From Sulfuricurvum sp. (lineage in GTDB: Bacteria; Campylobacterota; Campylobacteria; Campylobacterales; Sulfurimonadaceae), in contig JAQTLL010000002.1 of assembly GCA_028714915.1 (NCBI GenBank), positions 186,001 through 250,000 on the forward strand: a DNA stretch of 64,000 nt, read 5' to 3'. Of the stretch, positions 24,574 to 34,213 are shown in pieces. The notes beneath the pieces were generated by a model. That model saw nothing but the letters and a program-made list of their open reading frames with translations, was not told the DNA's origin and did no database searches. The position numbers were made by a program, and so were the translations under genes. Numbering within the stretch: position 1 is the first letter of the stretch; the number at the start of each line of letters is the position of its first letter.

Positions 24574-25816
24574 CGGTTCTACTCCGGCTGAGGCCCTAAA
24601 AAAAGCACAGCTTGAAGTGGGCGAAGATGCAATGCTGATTGAAACACGTGAAATACAAAAAAAATCGCTTGGTAAAACTGCTCTTTATGAAATTGTGGTC
24701 GGTGTGGAAGAAAACACTGCTCCCCGCACTCCTCAACGTCAAGCCCAACCGTTGACCAAGCAGCGCCCCCTTACCGAAAAAAGCAATGATGTTTTGTATA
24801 ACATATCCGAAGCAGCAAAACAAATTTCTAAAATTGCAAAAGTCACCGAAGAAGATCGCCCCTCCAAGCAGATTCCAGAAGCACCAAATGAAGATCTCAA
24901 AAAAATCAAAGATGAGATTGAAAAACTGGGGGATAAAGTCAAGCTTATTCAAAATATGTTTTGGAATGAAAAGTCACCGAAAAACAGTCTCCCTATCCCC
25001 CCTGAATTTGCAGAGATTTACCGTCTTGCACGTACCAGCGGTATGAATCAAGAGCATTTGGATGAAATAATGCAGCTCACGCTGGAGCATATGCCCTCCA
25101 AAATGCGTGAAAATTCCGAAACCGTTAAGCGTTATTTTCAAGTACTTTTGCGGAAAATGATTCCTGTTCGCTTAGAGAGCGCTCCCAAAATGGGGGCTAA
25201 AAAAGTGGTGATGCTCGTGGGCCCTACGGGAGTGGGCAAAACAACTTCTATCGCAAAGCTTGCTGCTCGATACTCCTATTTTTTAGAGAAAAAATACAAA
25301 GTAGGATTGGTGGTACTGGACACGTATCGTATCGGGGCGGTAGAGCAGTTGATGCAATACGCACGAATGATGAAACTGGGCATTGAAACAGTAGTCGATC
25401 CGCCAGAATTTTCTACCGCTTTAAACTCCTTACAGTACAGCGATTATATTTTGATTGATACAATGGGTTCTTCCCCGTATGACAAGAGTAAAATCGAAAA
25501 AATTTATGAGTGTTTACGCTCTAATACTACCCATTACAGCGTAGACGTGATTCTTGTTTTGCCCAGTTCCATTAAATATGAAGATTTAAAATCAACGTAT
25601 GAGAATTTTGCCCCACTGGGAATTGATACGATGATGTTTACAAAACTCGATGAAACAAGAGGTTTCGGTAATATTTTTTCCCTAGTCTATGAGACCAAAG
25701 TCCCTATCAGCTACTTCTCAATCGGACAAGAAGTTCCCGAAGATTTAGTTGTTTCCAGCAGTGACTTTTTAATCGACTGCTTGCTCAACGGATTCCGTAA
25801 GGGTGAAAACTTATGA
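24554..25816 (+). CDS. flhF: Flagellar biosynthesis GTPase FlhF
   Basis: This SRP-type GTPase sets the polar site and number of flagella and, in Campylobacter and Helicobacter, is needed for expression of the later flagellar genes. The 420-residue protein has the FlhF B domain at the start (KILTFSGSTPAEALKKAQ), a charged linker at about 50-150, and an NG domain with P-loop GPTGVGKTTS from 223, DTYRIGAVEQL and TKLDETRGFG. The start overlaps folK. FlhG begins 4 nt before its stop (ATGA). Confidence 0.96.
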   Translation: MKILTFSGSTPAEALKKAQLEVGEDAMLIETREIQKKSLGKTALYEIVVGVEENTAPRTPQRQAQPLTKQRPLTEKSNDVLYNISEAAKQISKIAKVTEEDRPSKQIPEAPNEDLKKIKDEIEKLGDKVKLIQNMFWNEKSPKNSLPIPPEFAEIYRLARTSGMNQEHLDEIMQLTLEHMPSKMRENSETVKRYFQVLLRKMIPVRLESAPKMGAKKVVMLVGPTGVGKTTSIAKLAARYSYFLEKKYKVGLVVLDTYRIGAVEQLMQYARMMKLGIETVVDPPEFSTALNSLQYSDYILIDTMGSSPYDKSKIEKIYECLRSNTTHYSVDVILVLPSSIKYEDLKSTYENFAPLGIDTMMFTKLDETRGFGNIFSLVYETKVPISYFSIGQEVPEDLVVSSSDFLIDCLLNGFRKGENL

Positions 25817-26685
25817 GTCACCAAGCCACAAAACTTGAAGCACTGGTAAAGCAAAATTCACACGCAACATCTAAAAAAACCCGTTTTATCGCGATTACGA
25901 GCGGTAAAGGGGGTGTCGGAAAGAGTACTATCAGCTCCAATATGGCACATGTTATGGCAAAAAATGGACTCAAGGTAGGGATTTTTGATGCGGATATAGG
26001 ACTTGCCAATCTTGATGTGATGTTTAATGTCAAAATTAAAAAAAATATTTTGCATGTTCTTCGCGGAGAAGCTACCGTTGAGGAAATTTTGGTTCCGATT
26101 GAGAAAAATCTTGTCTTAATCCCCGGTGAGAGCGGCGAAGAGATTTTTAAATATGCTTCGTCGGGATTGTTTGAGCGCTTTATGGATGAAGCCCATGTTT
26201 TGGATGATTTGGATGTGATGATTATTGATACGGGAGCGGGAATCGGCGAGCATATTCAGCTTTTTTTACGCGCATGCGATGATGTCATTGTCGTTACTGT
26301 TCCTGACCCTGCTGCCATTACTGATGCCTATGCGACGATAAAAGTCACCTCACGTCTTCGAAATGATATTAGTGTTATTATGAATCAGGTTCGCAGTGCG
26401 CAAGAAGCCACTGCCTTGTTTGAGAAAATTCAAAAAGTGGCGCTTGCAAATATCGGTGAGCAATTGAAACTTAATTTTTTAGGACAAATCACGGCGGATC
26501 CAAAAGTCTCCATCAGTGTCAAAAAAAGGGCATTGTATACGAGAGAATTTCCCACTTCAACCCCTGCGGTTGAGCTGGAAATGATTGTGAAGAAAATTGC
26601 AAAGAAATTGGAACGAAATGTGCTCGTTACTGCTCAGGAGAGTGGACTCGGCGGCTTCTTTAAGCGTCTGATGGAACACTTTTGA
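25813..26685 (+). CDS. flhG: FlhG/FleN MinD-like ATPase
   Basis: This is the partner of FlhF that limits flagellar number and, in Campylobacter, also influences division-site placement. The 290-residue protein has the deviant Walker A SGKGGVGKSTISSN from 30, FDADIGLANLDV and IIDTGAGIG (Walker B). A basic and amphipathic C-terminus (GGFFKRLMEHF) could act as membrane-targeting helix. Translational coupling to flhF is shown by the ATGA overlap. Confidence 0.95.
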   Translation: MSHQATKLEALVKQNSHATSKKTRFIAITSGKGGVGKSTISSNMAHVMAKNGLKVGIFDADIGLANLDVMFNVKIKKNILHVLRGEATVEEILVPIEKNLVLIPGESGEEIFKYASSGLFERFMDEAHVLDDLDVMIIDTGAGIGEHIQLFLRACDDVIVVTVPDPAAITDAYATIKVTSRLRNDISVIMNQVRSAQEATALFEKIQKVALANIGEQLKLNFLGQITADPKVSISVKKRALYTREFPTSTPAVELEMIVKKIAKKLERNVLVTAQESGLGGFFKRLMEHF

Positions 26686-26704
26686 TATTCCTTCAAGGTA
26701 TATA

Positions 26705-27028
26705 ATGCGCGGGCAGAATTTCGTCTCTTTCTTAACAGTACAAGGATTTCTCTTTGGTATTGTATTTGGAATATTGCAGTCGACCTCTGCTGAAAACTTT
26801 TTGGGACTGGTAATTTTGATTACCATATTCTTTTATTTATTTGCCCATTTGTGTGTCGGGTTCTATTTTCAAACGTTGGGCGTTAAAGTTCATCCGTTTC
26901 CAAAGCATTCACACGAGAGAAGTTTGGACAATTATGTTCGTGAAATTAATCGTCGTGAGCAATTTATTGATGCCTACTACATTCATAAATCGGAGCTGCT
27001 AAGCGATGACGAGAAGGTGAGCGTATGA
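26705..27028 (+). CDS. Small membrane protein between flhG and fliA
   Basis: The 107-residue protein has two hydrophobic helices (about 8-28 and 33-55), with a short loop and a basic, soluble C-terminal half rich in His, Arg and Glu. A small membrane protein sits at the same place in Campylobacter and Helicobacter flagellar operons, so conserved position rather than a domain supports it as a real gene. The function is unknown. The ATG overlaps a TATAATG string but has AAGG 6 nt upstream. fliA overlaps the end by 4 nt. Confidence 0.8.
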   Translation: MRGQNFVSFLTVQGFLFGIVFGILQSTSAENFLGLVILITIFFYLFAHLCVGFYFQTLGVKVHPFPKHSHERSLDNYVREINRREQFIDAYYIHKSELLSDDEKVSV

Positions 27029-27714
27029 GTGGCGCAGGTGTGTATTGCCAAGAATTGAAACACCAAGAGGATCAGCTTGCCTTGCAATATCTTCCGGCGG
27101 TCAAGGCAATGTCGTTTCGTCTCAAAGAGAGGCTTCCAAGTTCCATCGATTATATGGATTTGTGCGCGATTGGGACAGAAGAACTTGTTAAACTTGCCCG
27201 TCGGTATGACGAAGCGCAAAATGATTCGTTTTGGGGATACGCTAAAACAAGAGTGTATGGAGCAATGTTGGACTATCTCAGGTCACTGGATGTTGTGAGT
27301 CGTGCCAGCAGACGGTTGATTAAAGAGATCGATGTAGCAATTGAACATTATCTGGCAGAATATGACAGTGAACCGACGAATAAAGAACTGGCGGGTATAT
27401 TGGGGATTGAGGAAGAAAAAATCCATGAAGCCCGTATCGCTTCTGATATTTATACTGTTTTACCGTTGGATGATCAGTTGGGAAATGAGGGTGAGGGCGG
27501 AACGCTAGAGCGTATGGAGTATGAGGAGTTAGTGGATGTTATAAAAGAAGTTCTGATAGGATTTGAGACCCGAGAACAGATGATTATTCAGCTCTATTAT
27601 TTCGAGGAACTGACGTTGAAAGAGATCAGTGAGATTGTCAATATCACCGAATCGCGTATTTCGCAGATTCACAAATCGGTAATTCGACGTATTAAAGAAA
27701 TGGTAAGGGGGTAA
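27025..27714 (+). CDS. fliA: Flagellar sigma-28 factor
   Basis: This alternative sigma factor is for late flagellar genes such as flagellin. The 229-residue protein has region 2 (DYMDLCAIGTEELVKLARRYD), YAKTRVYGAMLDYLRSLD, region 3 with DSEPTNKELAGILGI, and region 4 with LKEISEIVNITESRISQIHKS as the helix-turn-helix. No anti-sigma gene (flgM) lies in the window. It is transcribed with the switch genes fliM and fliY, 3 nt downstream. Confidence 0.95.
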   Translation: MSGAGVYCQELKHQEDQLALQYLPAVKAMSFRLKERLPSSIDYMDLCAIGTEELVKLARRYDEAQNDSFWGYAKTRVYGAMLDYLRSLDVVSRASRRLIKEIDVAIEHYLAEYDSEPTNKELAGILGIEEEKIHEARIASDIYTVLPLDDQLGNEGEGGTLERMEYEELVDVIKEVLIGFETREQMIIQLYYFEELTLKEISEIVNITESRISQIHKSVIRRIKEMVRG

Positions 27715-27717
27715 AAG

Positions 27718-28812
27718 ATGGCTGATATTTTATCCCAAGAAGAGATTGATGCCTTATTGGATGTTGTGGATGATGAAGGTGATGTTTCACTGGAAGGTGA
27801 AGAAGAAAATCTATTTCCAAACCGTCAGATAACACTCTATGATTTTAAGCGTCCAAATCGCGTATCTAAAGAACAATTGCGGGCATTCCGCGGTATTCAT
27901 GACAAGATGGCGCGTTCGATCTCCTCTCAAATATCTTCCATTATGCGCTCTATTGTTGAGATACAGCTTCATTCTGTCGATCAGATGACGTATGGGGAGT
28001 TTTTGATGTCGCTTCCCAATCCGACGAGCTTTAACGTCTTTTCGATGAAGCCATTGGAGGGAAACGGTGTTTTGGAGATTAACCCTTCCATCGCTTTTCC
28101 TATGTTGGATCGTATTTTGGGGGGGAAGGGCGAACCTTTTGAGGCGAATCGAGAGTTTTCTGATATTGAACTTTCCCTATTTGAAACTATTTTGCGGGTT
28201 ATGATGGCAACACTGCGTGAAGCATGGGGCCCCGTAACAGAGCTCTACCCTCAAATCGAGTCCAAAGAATCAAGCCCGAATGTTGTTCAAATCGTGGCGC
28301 AAAATGAGATTGTTGTTATGGTAGTTATGGAGATTATTATCGGTCACAGTTCGGGGATGATGAATATATGTTATCCTGTTATTGCCTTGGAACCGATATT
28401 GCCAAAACTTGCCAGCCGTGATTTGATGCTTAATGAGACAAGTTCTAAAAAAAGCCGTAATCAAGAGCTTCAAGTCCTTCTAGGCGGTGCTCATGTCAAT
28501 GTAGACGTGAATCTTGGGTATGCCCAGTTGAGTCTTCATGAATTGCTGGACATTGAAGAGGGGGATATTTTACGTCTCAATCTCCCCGCAAATGATGTTG
28601 TAAGTGTAAGTGTTGATGGTAAAGAGCGTTTCATAGCCCAAATGGGATTACGGCGTTTTCGAAAATCGGTTCAAATCACCGAAGTAATTGATACTGAAAA
28701 AGATGCAGTCAAGCGTGCACTTAAAGAGTTTGAAACAAAACGCAAAGAGCGGATTATTGGTGCCAAAGAGATAATAAAGACTCATGATGAGTTTGATGAG
28801 GATGAAAGATGA
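27718..28812 (+). CDS. fliM: Flagellar motor switch protein FliM
   Basis: This C-ring component binds CheY-P and sets rotation direction. The 364-residue protein begins MADILSQEEIDALLDVV, the CheY-P-binding peptide. The CheC-like middle domain with GGKGEPFEANREFSDIE follows, then the C-terminal SpoA domain (AHVNVDVNLGYAQLSLHELL). A charged C-terminal extension of about 40 residues follows. fliY overlaps its stop (ATGA). Confidence 0.97.
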   Translation: MADILSQEEIDALLDVVDDEGDVSLEGEEENLFPNRQITLYDFKRPNRVSKEQLRAFRGIHDKMARSISSQISSIMRSIVEIQLHSVDQMTYGEFLMSLPNPTSFNVFSMKPLEGNGVLEINPSIAFPMLDRILGGKGEPFEANREFSDIELSLFETILRVMMATLREAWGPVTELYPQIESKESSPNVVQIVAQNEIVVMVVMEIIIGHSSGMMNICYPVIALEPILPKLASRDLMLNETSSKKSRNQELQVLLGGAHVNVDVNLGYAQLSLHELLDIEEGDILRLNLPANDVVSVSVDGKERFIAQMGLRRFRKSVQITEVIDTEKDAVKRALKEFETKRKERIIGAKEIIKTHDEFDEDER

Positions 28813-29681
28813 GTGATTTTACCGGATTATTTTCTACCGAAACAACGGCGACAATTGAGGGACTGACAGGTCAAGCACCGACGGTTACGTTTAAAAATGC
28901 TGAAATTATTTCGATTGTCAGCAATGTTATTCCACCGATTGCCTCAGTGCAGTTAAGCTTTAGCGGAGCAGCTTCTGGACGAGGGATGATTATGGTCCCT
29001 CCAATGTTGGCTACTGCCCTTGGTGATATGATGCTAGGGGGTGATGGCGAGGGCAAAGAGGAGATGAATGATGAAGATCTTGATGCCCTTAAAGAGATTA
29101 TTTCCAATATTACCGGAGCGATGAGTACGACACTAGGGTCTCAAAAAGAACTCCCAAAATTTTCGATTAAAACAGACAGTGCCGTTTTTATTGGCGAGAG
29201 TGAAGAGATTAATCTTGATCCGTATGCAAAGATGTATGTTTTTTCTTTTGTTTTGGGCAGTATAAATTCTTTGGTGATGTTTGCGGTAGATTCATCAATT
29301 GTAAGTGCGCTGGATGGATCTCATAGCGTGATGTCTCATGAGGATGTCAGCGAGAGAGATTCAGGATACGCGAGCCAAGATACAATGAACAAAGGGCGTC
29401 GACTCGATGAGGGAGAGATGAAAAACATCGGGCTCATTATGGATGTCAAACTCCCTGTCCGTGTTCGTATCGGCAAGAAAAAAATGTTGCTTAAAGATGT
29501 TTTGAGCATGGATATTGGTTCAGTAATTGAGCTTAATCAGCTGGCTAATGATCCGTTGGATATTTTGGTTGATGATCACGTGATTGCCCAAGGCGAAGTC
29601 GTTATTGTGGATGGTAACTTTGGAGTCCAAATTACTTCCATCGGGACAAAACGTGACCGTTTGACCAAGTTAAAAGGATAA
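28809..29681 (+). CDS. fliY: Flagellar motor switch protein FliY
   Basis: This is the C-ring protein that combines a CheC-like middle domain with a FliN-type SpoA C-terminus (DVKLPVRVRIGKKKMLLKDVL). The middle domain shows the CheC-type helix DLDALKEIISNITGAMST. In Campylobacterota FliY coexists with a separate FliN. The 290-residue length is usual there. It ends the flagellar group; the LOG-family gene follows 3 nt later in the same direction. Confidence 0.93.
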   Translation: MSDFTGLFSTETTATIEGLTGQAPTVTFKNAEIISIVSNVIPPIASVQLSFSGAASGRGMIMVPPMLATALGDMMLGGDGEGKEEMNDEDLDALKEIISNITGAMSTTLGSQKELPKFSIKTDSAVFIGESEEINLDPYAKMYVFSFVLGSINSLVMFAVDSSIVSALDGSHSVMSHEDVSERDSGYASQDTMNKGRRLDEGEMKNIGLIMDVKLPVRVRIGKKKMLLKDVLSMDIGSVIELNQLANDPLDILVDDHVIAQGEVVIVDGNFGVQITSIGTKRDRLTKLKG

Positions 29682-29684
29682 GTA

Positions 29685-30470
29685 ATGGCGCATTATCGAG
29701 GAAGAAAAAAAGAGTATCCGAGCAGCCGTTATGTTAAAGATATTAAGTCAGCAGATGTATGGAGTGTCTTTAAAATTATTGCCGATTTTGTTCAAGGATT
29801 CGATGAGCTTGGGGATTTAGGACCTTCTGTTACTATTTTTGGCAGCGCTCGTGTCGATGAAAATCATCCCTACTACAAACAAGCGATGCAACTCTCCGAT
29901 ATGCTTGGAGCTCGAGGTTATAATGTGATTACGGGCGGTGGTCCAGGAGTTATGGAAGCAGCAAACCGAGGAGCATACGCGCACGAAGAGGTGGAGTCCA
30001 TCGGACTTAATATTGAGCTTGCTTCTGAACAGCAGCCTAACCCTTATATTACGAAGGGACGGTCGTTTGATTATTTTTTCTCTCGCAAAGTGATGTTGGT
30101 TAAATATTCTATGGCATACGTGATCTTTCCGGGAGGTTTTGGAACGCTTGATGAGATGTTCGAAGCATTAACTCTGATTCAAACCCGAAAAGTATGGGGT
30201 GTACGCCTTTTTGTTATTGGGACAGAATTTTACGCACCGCTTATAGAGTTTATACGGACGAAAGTGTTAGCAGAGGGGATGATTGATGAACGTGATATAA
30301 ATTTGATGACTTTGAGTGATGATTTGAATTTTGTGATGAGCGAGATTGAAAAATCATTGAGGGCACAAATGAATGACTTAGAAAAAGAGGGGTTAAATAA
30401 TACAAAATATTATCAATCTCTTTCTTCCTATGTTACGGATCGATGTAATACGGACGGGGAGAGTGTTTAA
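29685..30470 (+). CDS. LOG-family nucleotide monophosphate nucleosidase-like protein
   Basis: The 261-residue protein has the LOG motif GGGPGVMEAANRGA and PGGFGTLDEMFEALTL, known from cytokinin-activating phosphoribohydrolases and bacterial PpnN-like enzymes that split nucleoside monophosphates. The basic N-terminal extension MAHYRGRKKEYPSSRY is common in the bacterial group. The substrate here is not known. Its stop overlaps the mnmA start by one base, so it is co-transcribed with mnmA. Confidence 0.85.
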   Translation: MAHYRGRKKEYPSSRYVKDIKSADVWSVFKIIADFVQGFDELGDLGPSVTIFGSARVDENHPYYKQAMQLSDMLGARGYNVITGGGPGVMEAANRGAYAHEEVESIGLNIELASEQQPNPYITKGRSFDYFFSRKVMLVKYSMAYVIFPGGFGTLDEMFEALTLIQTRKVWGVRLFVIGTEFYAPLIEFIRTKVLAEGMIDERDINLMTLSDDLNFVMSEIEKSLRAQMNDLEKEGLNNTKYYQSLSSYVTDRCNTDGESV

Positions 30471-31489
30471 TGGCACAAAAAGTACTAATCGGTATGAGCG
30501 GAGGTGTCGATTCGACTGTTTCGACGTTATTGTTAAAAGAGCAAGGTTATGAAGTGGAAGGAGTGTATATGAAGTTACACTCAAAACCGGGGTATCATGA
30601 AATTCACCAAGAGCGTGCTCAAAGAGCAGCTGATTTTGCGGGAGTGAAGCTCCATATTCTCGATTTGCAAGAAAAATTCAATGAAAAAGTCTTTACTCCG
30701 TTTATCGAGATCTACAAAGAGGGAAAAACGCCTAACCCGTGTGCATTGTGTAATCGCAATATCAAATTTGGAGCAATGGTGCAGTTTGCGGATTCTTTGG
30801 GAGCAGATTTTGTAGCAACTGGACATTATATCCGTCATAACGGGCAATATCTTCAGATGGCAGAAGATGATACCAAAGATCAAAGCTATTTTCTTTTCTA
30901 TATCGATCCCGCGATTGTTCCCCGTCTCCTTTTTCCTCTGGGTGAAAAACACAAAACGGACATAAAAGCGTATGCGGCAGGTATTTCAGGATTGGAATCG
31001 TTTGCATCGCAAGGAGAATCGAGCGAAATTTGTTTTGTGGAAACGACCTACGCCGAGGTGTTAAAACCGTATGTCAATGTCGATGTTGAGGGGGAAGTTC
31101 TAAACCTTGAGGGAAAAGTGGTCGGAAAACATAAGGGCTATATGCACTACACCATTGGAAAACGTAAAGGCTTTAGTGTTCATGGTGCTCATGATCCTCA
31201 TTTTGTGGTTGAAATCAGACCCGATACCAATCAAATCGTAGTCGGTCCTCGTGAGGCGCTAGAGTGCCATCGTGTCGTGCTGGAGAATGTCAATATGTTT
31301 GATGACCGTGTCAATTTTGAATGCGATGTGAAACTTCGCTATCGCACGACGGCTGTACGTTGCAGTGTTGTTATTGAGGGCGACCATGCTACGGTGGAGT
31401 TGCATGAGAGCGTGTTAGGTGTGGCATCGGGACAAGCGGGTGTTTTTTACGAGGGTGATAAACTGCTTGGCGGCGGATGGATCGTTTGA
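30470..31489 (+). CDS. mnmA: tRNA-specific 2-thiouridylase MnmA
   Basis: The enzyme thiolates U34 of tRNAs for Lys, Glu and Gln, using persulfide sulfur. The 339-residue protein has the ATP pyrophosphatase loop GMSGGVDSTVSTLLL at about 7-21, the catalytic Cys in NPCALCNRNIKFG and the second Cys in SSEICFVE. The terminal beta-barrel contains TIGKRKGF. The transporter gene overlaps its 3' end by 13 nt. Confidence 0.96.
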   Translation: MAQKVLIGMSGGVDSTVSTLLLKEQGYEVEGVYMKLHSKPGYHEIHQERAQRAADFAGVKLHILDLQEKFNEKVFTPFIEIYKEGKTPNPCALCNRNIKFGAMVQFADSLGADFVATGHYIRHNGQYLQMAEDDTKDQSYFLFYIDPAIVPRLLFPLGEKHKTDIKAYAAGISGLESFASQGESSEICFVETTYAEVLKPYVNVDVEGEVLNLEGKVVGKHKGYMHYTIGKRKGFSVHGAHDPHFVVEIRPDTNQIVVGPREALECHRVVLENVNMFDDRVNFECDVKLRYRTTAVRCSVVIEGDHATVELHESVLGVASGQAGVFYEGDKLLGGGWIV

Positions 31490-32718
31490 TCGGATCTAAA
31501 AAACGTATTATTGCCGCAGGAATCATCGGTAACGTTATTGAATATTATGATTTTGCCCTTATTGGTTTTTTAGCGGTGATGATGGGGAAGCTCTTTTTCC
31601 CTTCCGATGATCCGTTTCTCTCATTGCTGGGTTCTTTTGGAGCGTTTGCGGCTGGGATGATTATGCGTCCTGTGGGTGCTGCGATTTTTGGTCATATCGG
31701 AGATCGTATTGGGCGGCGCTTTGCTTTGATGGCATCATTGATGTTGATGGCATTGCCGACATTTCTCATTGGATTTTTACCGACGTACGGACAAGTCGGG
31801 ATTATGGCACCGATACTTCTCGTTGCACTTCGTATGATTCAAGGGCTCTCTGTCGGGGGTGAATACGCCAGCTCCATCGTCTATCTCGTAGAACAATCCA
31901 GCCCCAATCGTCAAAATCTTTACGGCTCTTTCGTCTCTGTCGGAGCGAAAATCGGGATGGCGTTGGGTTCGGCACTGTGCGGTGGATTGCTCTGGTATCT
32001 GGGGGAAGATGCGATGGGTGAGTGGGGATGGAGAATCCCGTTTATTGTGAGTATTGTCATCGCAGCGGCAGGGGTGTATCTGCGCCGAAATCTCACCGAT
32101 AACTATCAGCCCCATGAAGATAAAACGATTCCTTTGGTGGCAATTTTCAAAGAGCACAAAAAGGTTTTTGGACAATTTCTTATCGTTGCCTCGGTCATTT
32201 GGATGTTTTACTACACCTTGTTTATCTATCTCCCCATTTGGCTTGAATCAAGTGCGGGATTGACCAAAGCGCAAGCGGGAAATATTAATACCATTTCTAT
32301 CGTTTTAGGGGTGATTTTTATCCCTTTGATGGCAATGGTAGCTGATAGATTTGGCTCGATTCGTGTTATGAGAACTGCTTCATTTTTTACCGCAATCACC
32401 ATCTATCCGTTGATGTATGTGATGATGCATGGCGGATTTTACGGGGCATTAGCGGCAACATCGGTCATGGTGCTATTACTCTGTGCTTATCAAGCACCGA
32501 TATTTTCAGCCGTTGTTCATGCACTTGAGTATCATGGATACCGAGCCTCATTTACGGCATTGATTTTAGGGAGTGCGGCAGGTCTTGTAGGAGGGATTAC
32601 TCCGGCATTGATGACATCACTGGTAGAATTTAGCGGTAATGTGTATGCCCCTTCCTATTTGATTATGATTGCTTCCTTGATTGCCCTGAATACTTTGGGA
32701 CGGATTAAAAGCTACTAA
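31477..32718 (+). CDS. MFS transporter of the metabolite:H+ symporter (MHS) type
   Basis: The 413-residue inner-membrane protein has about 12 hydrophobic segments. It carries the MHS/ProP-type start IGNVIEYYDFALIGFLA, the MFS signature GHIGDRIGRRFALM between helices 2 and 3, and GLSVGGEYASSIVYL in helix 4. It should import an organic acid or osmolyte with protons. The substrate cannot be told from sequence. The ATG lies inside the end of mnmA, with GGCGGA just upstream. The convergent mtgA gene ends 2 nt after it, with no room for a long terminator. Confidence 0.88.
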   Translation: MDRLIGSKKRIIAAGIIGNVIEYYDFALIGFLAVMMGKLFFPSDDPFLSLLGSFGAFAAGMIMRPVGAAIFGHIGDRIGRRFALMASLMLMALPTFLIGFLPTYGQVGIMAPILLVALRMIQGLSVGGEYASSIVYLVEQSSPNRQNLYGSFVSVGAKIGMALGSALCGGLLWYLGEDAMGEWGWRIPFIVSIVIAAAGVYLRRNLTDNYQPHEDKTIPLVAIFKEHKKVFGQFLIVASVIWMFYYTLFIYLPIWLESSAGLTKAQAGNINTISIVLGVIFIPLMAMVADRFGSIRVMRTASFFTAITIYPLMYVMMHGGFYGALAATSVMVLLLCAYQAPIFSAVVHALEYHGYRASFTALILGSAAGLVGGITPALMTSLVEFSGNVYAPSYLIMIASLIALNTLGRIKSY

Positions 32719-32720
32719 AA

Positions 32721-33593
32721 CTACTGTGTCACATTCCCCTCATCCTTCATAAAAACAGAAGGTTCAGGAGGGCTTTCGCCCAGTGATGGCTCACCTTTTT
32801 CCACTGAGGAATCATTAGTGGCGCTATCAAATAATGACTCCACGGAACCATTCGTTTCAGTTGATTTCTCCTCTTTTGCAGGGGTCATGACTTCTTTATA
32901 GATGGATTGGATGACACCTCGACGCCGCATGGTTTTGTAGATAATACGAGCACGGTTTTTGACGTATTTTTGATTTCCTGTCGGATTGTATCTGATAGGA
33001 TTTGGGAGAACAGCGGCGAGATGCGAAGCTTCGTCTGCTGTAAGATTTTTGGCACTTTTGTGGTAATAATGATGTGCGGCGGCTTGAATACCGAATATCC
33101 CATCTCCCCATTCAGCTACGTTGAGATAAATCTCTAAAATACGGCGTTTGGAGAGAGTCTTTTCGATACGCCATGTGATGATGGCCTCTTTGATTTTTCG
33201 CACCGGATTTTTACTCGGTGACAGGTAGAGATTTTTAGAGAGTTGCTGGCTAATGGTGCTGCCTCCCGCAAGTGTTCCTTTTTTGATACTTCGCTCGATG
33301 GCATTTTCCATCCCTTTGACATCAAATCCGTCATGTTTCCAAAATCCGTCATCTTCTCCGATAAGGACCGCTTTGATAATATTGGGAGAGATTTTATCCA
33401 TGCTTACCCATTGTTGGGTGATGTGTATATTACGATTTTCGTCTGCCCATTGGCTTTGGCGATATTCCATAAAGGCAGTGGGTACAGGGCGAACTTTTTT
33501 TAGATCGTTGATATTAGGATAAATGAAATAACGCCCGATATCGAGTGCTCCCAGTACGGTAAGGATAAGGATAATTTTCCAAAATAACTTCAT
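32721..33593 (-). CDS. mtgA: Monofunctional peptidoglycan glycosyltransferase MtgA
   Basis: This GT51 enzyme polymerises lipid II into glycan strands. The 290-residue protein has one N-terminal membrane helix, the donor site motif EDDGFWKHDGFDVKGM, GGSTISQQLSKNLYLSP and RRILEIYLNVAEWGDG. After about residue 235 there is a low-complexity Ser/Glu/Pro tail (EEKSTETNGSVESLF), which is longer than usual for MtgA. The ATG at 33593 overlaps the upstream stop (ATGA). An earlier in-frame ATG would lie inside that gene. Confidence 0.93.
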   Translation of the reverse strand: MKLFWKIILILTVLGALDIGRYFIYPNINDLKKVRPVPTAFMEYRQSQWADENRNIHITQQWVSMDKISPNIIKAVLIGEDDGFWKHDGFDVKGMENAIERSIKKGTLAGGSTISQQLSKNLYLSPSKNPVRKIKEAIITWRIEKTLSKRRILEIYLNVAEWGDGIFGIQAAAHHYYHKSAKNLTADEASHLAAVLPNPIRYNPTGNQKYVKNRARIIYKTMRRRGVIQSIYKEVMTPAKEEKSTETNGSVESLFDSATNDSSVEKGEPSLGESPPEPSVFMKDEGNVTQ

Positions 33594-34213
33594 TTTATTT
33601 CCAGTTTGGGCAAGTGCCATTGTTTGGTATAGGCCAAGAGACGCAAAGTGATGGCGAGGGTTGCGATGAGTGCCACGCTAAGGGTATTGAGATTCCAAAG
33701 AGCATTGGAAAGAATGAGCAAGACGGCGACGATAAGAGCAATAGAACCGTAAAAATCGCTGATGAGGACGGAGGGGATTTGATTAATCATCGTGTCACGC
33801 AATACGCCTCCCCCGATAGCGGTTAAAAAGCTCAAGATTATGACCCCAAAAAAGTTAAATTCGGCATTGATAGCCAGCAGAGCACCGGTGATGCTAAATG
33901 CTACCAGACCGATAGTATCGCTGATGACAAAAAGCCACTGGCGTTCTAACTCCTCACGCAGATTATTACGAAATATAAAAGCAATTAAAACGGTCAAAAA
34001 TACGGTAATGGCAGGATAATATTCATTAAAAGCAAAAGGGGTACGATCCAAGATAACATCACGAACCACCCCGCCGCCAAGTGCAGTAATGGAGGCAGAA
34101 ATCATAATTCCAAGAAGATCCAGCTTGTGACGCACTCCAATTAAAAAACCGCTCAAAGCAAAAGCGATAATTCCGAGAATATCGGCGACAACAACCAGAT
34201 TAAATTCAAACAT
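33590..34213 (-). CDS. UPF0126/TRIC-like membrane channel protein (YicG family)
   Basis: The 207-residue inner-membrane protein has seven hydrophobic helices built from two repeats, each with a glycine-rich signature: GGGVVRDVILDRTPF and GGGVLRDTMINQIPS. Members are structurally related to trimeric intracellular cation channels, and some bacterial relatives are linked to glycine uptake. The exact substrate is unknown. It overlaps the carbonic anhydrase gene by 8 nt and mtgA by 4 nt, so all three are one transcript with ppk1 likely at the head. Confidence 0.88.
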   Translation of the reverse strand: MFEFNLVVVADILGIIAFALSGFLIGVRHKLDLLGIMISASITALGGGVVRDVILDRTPFAFNEYYPAITVFLTVLIAFIFRNNLREELERQWLFVISDTIGLVAFSITGALLAINAEFNFFGVIILSFLTAIGGGVLRDTMINQIPSVLISDFYGSIALIVAVLLILSNALWNLNTLSVALIATLAITLRLLAYTKQWHLPKLEIK

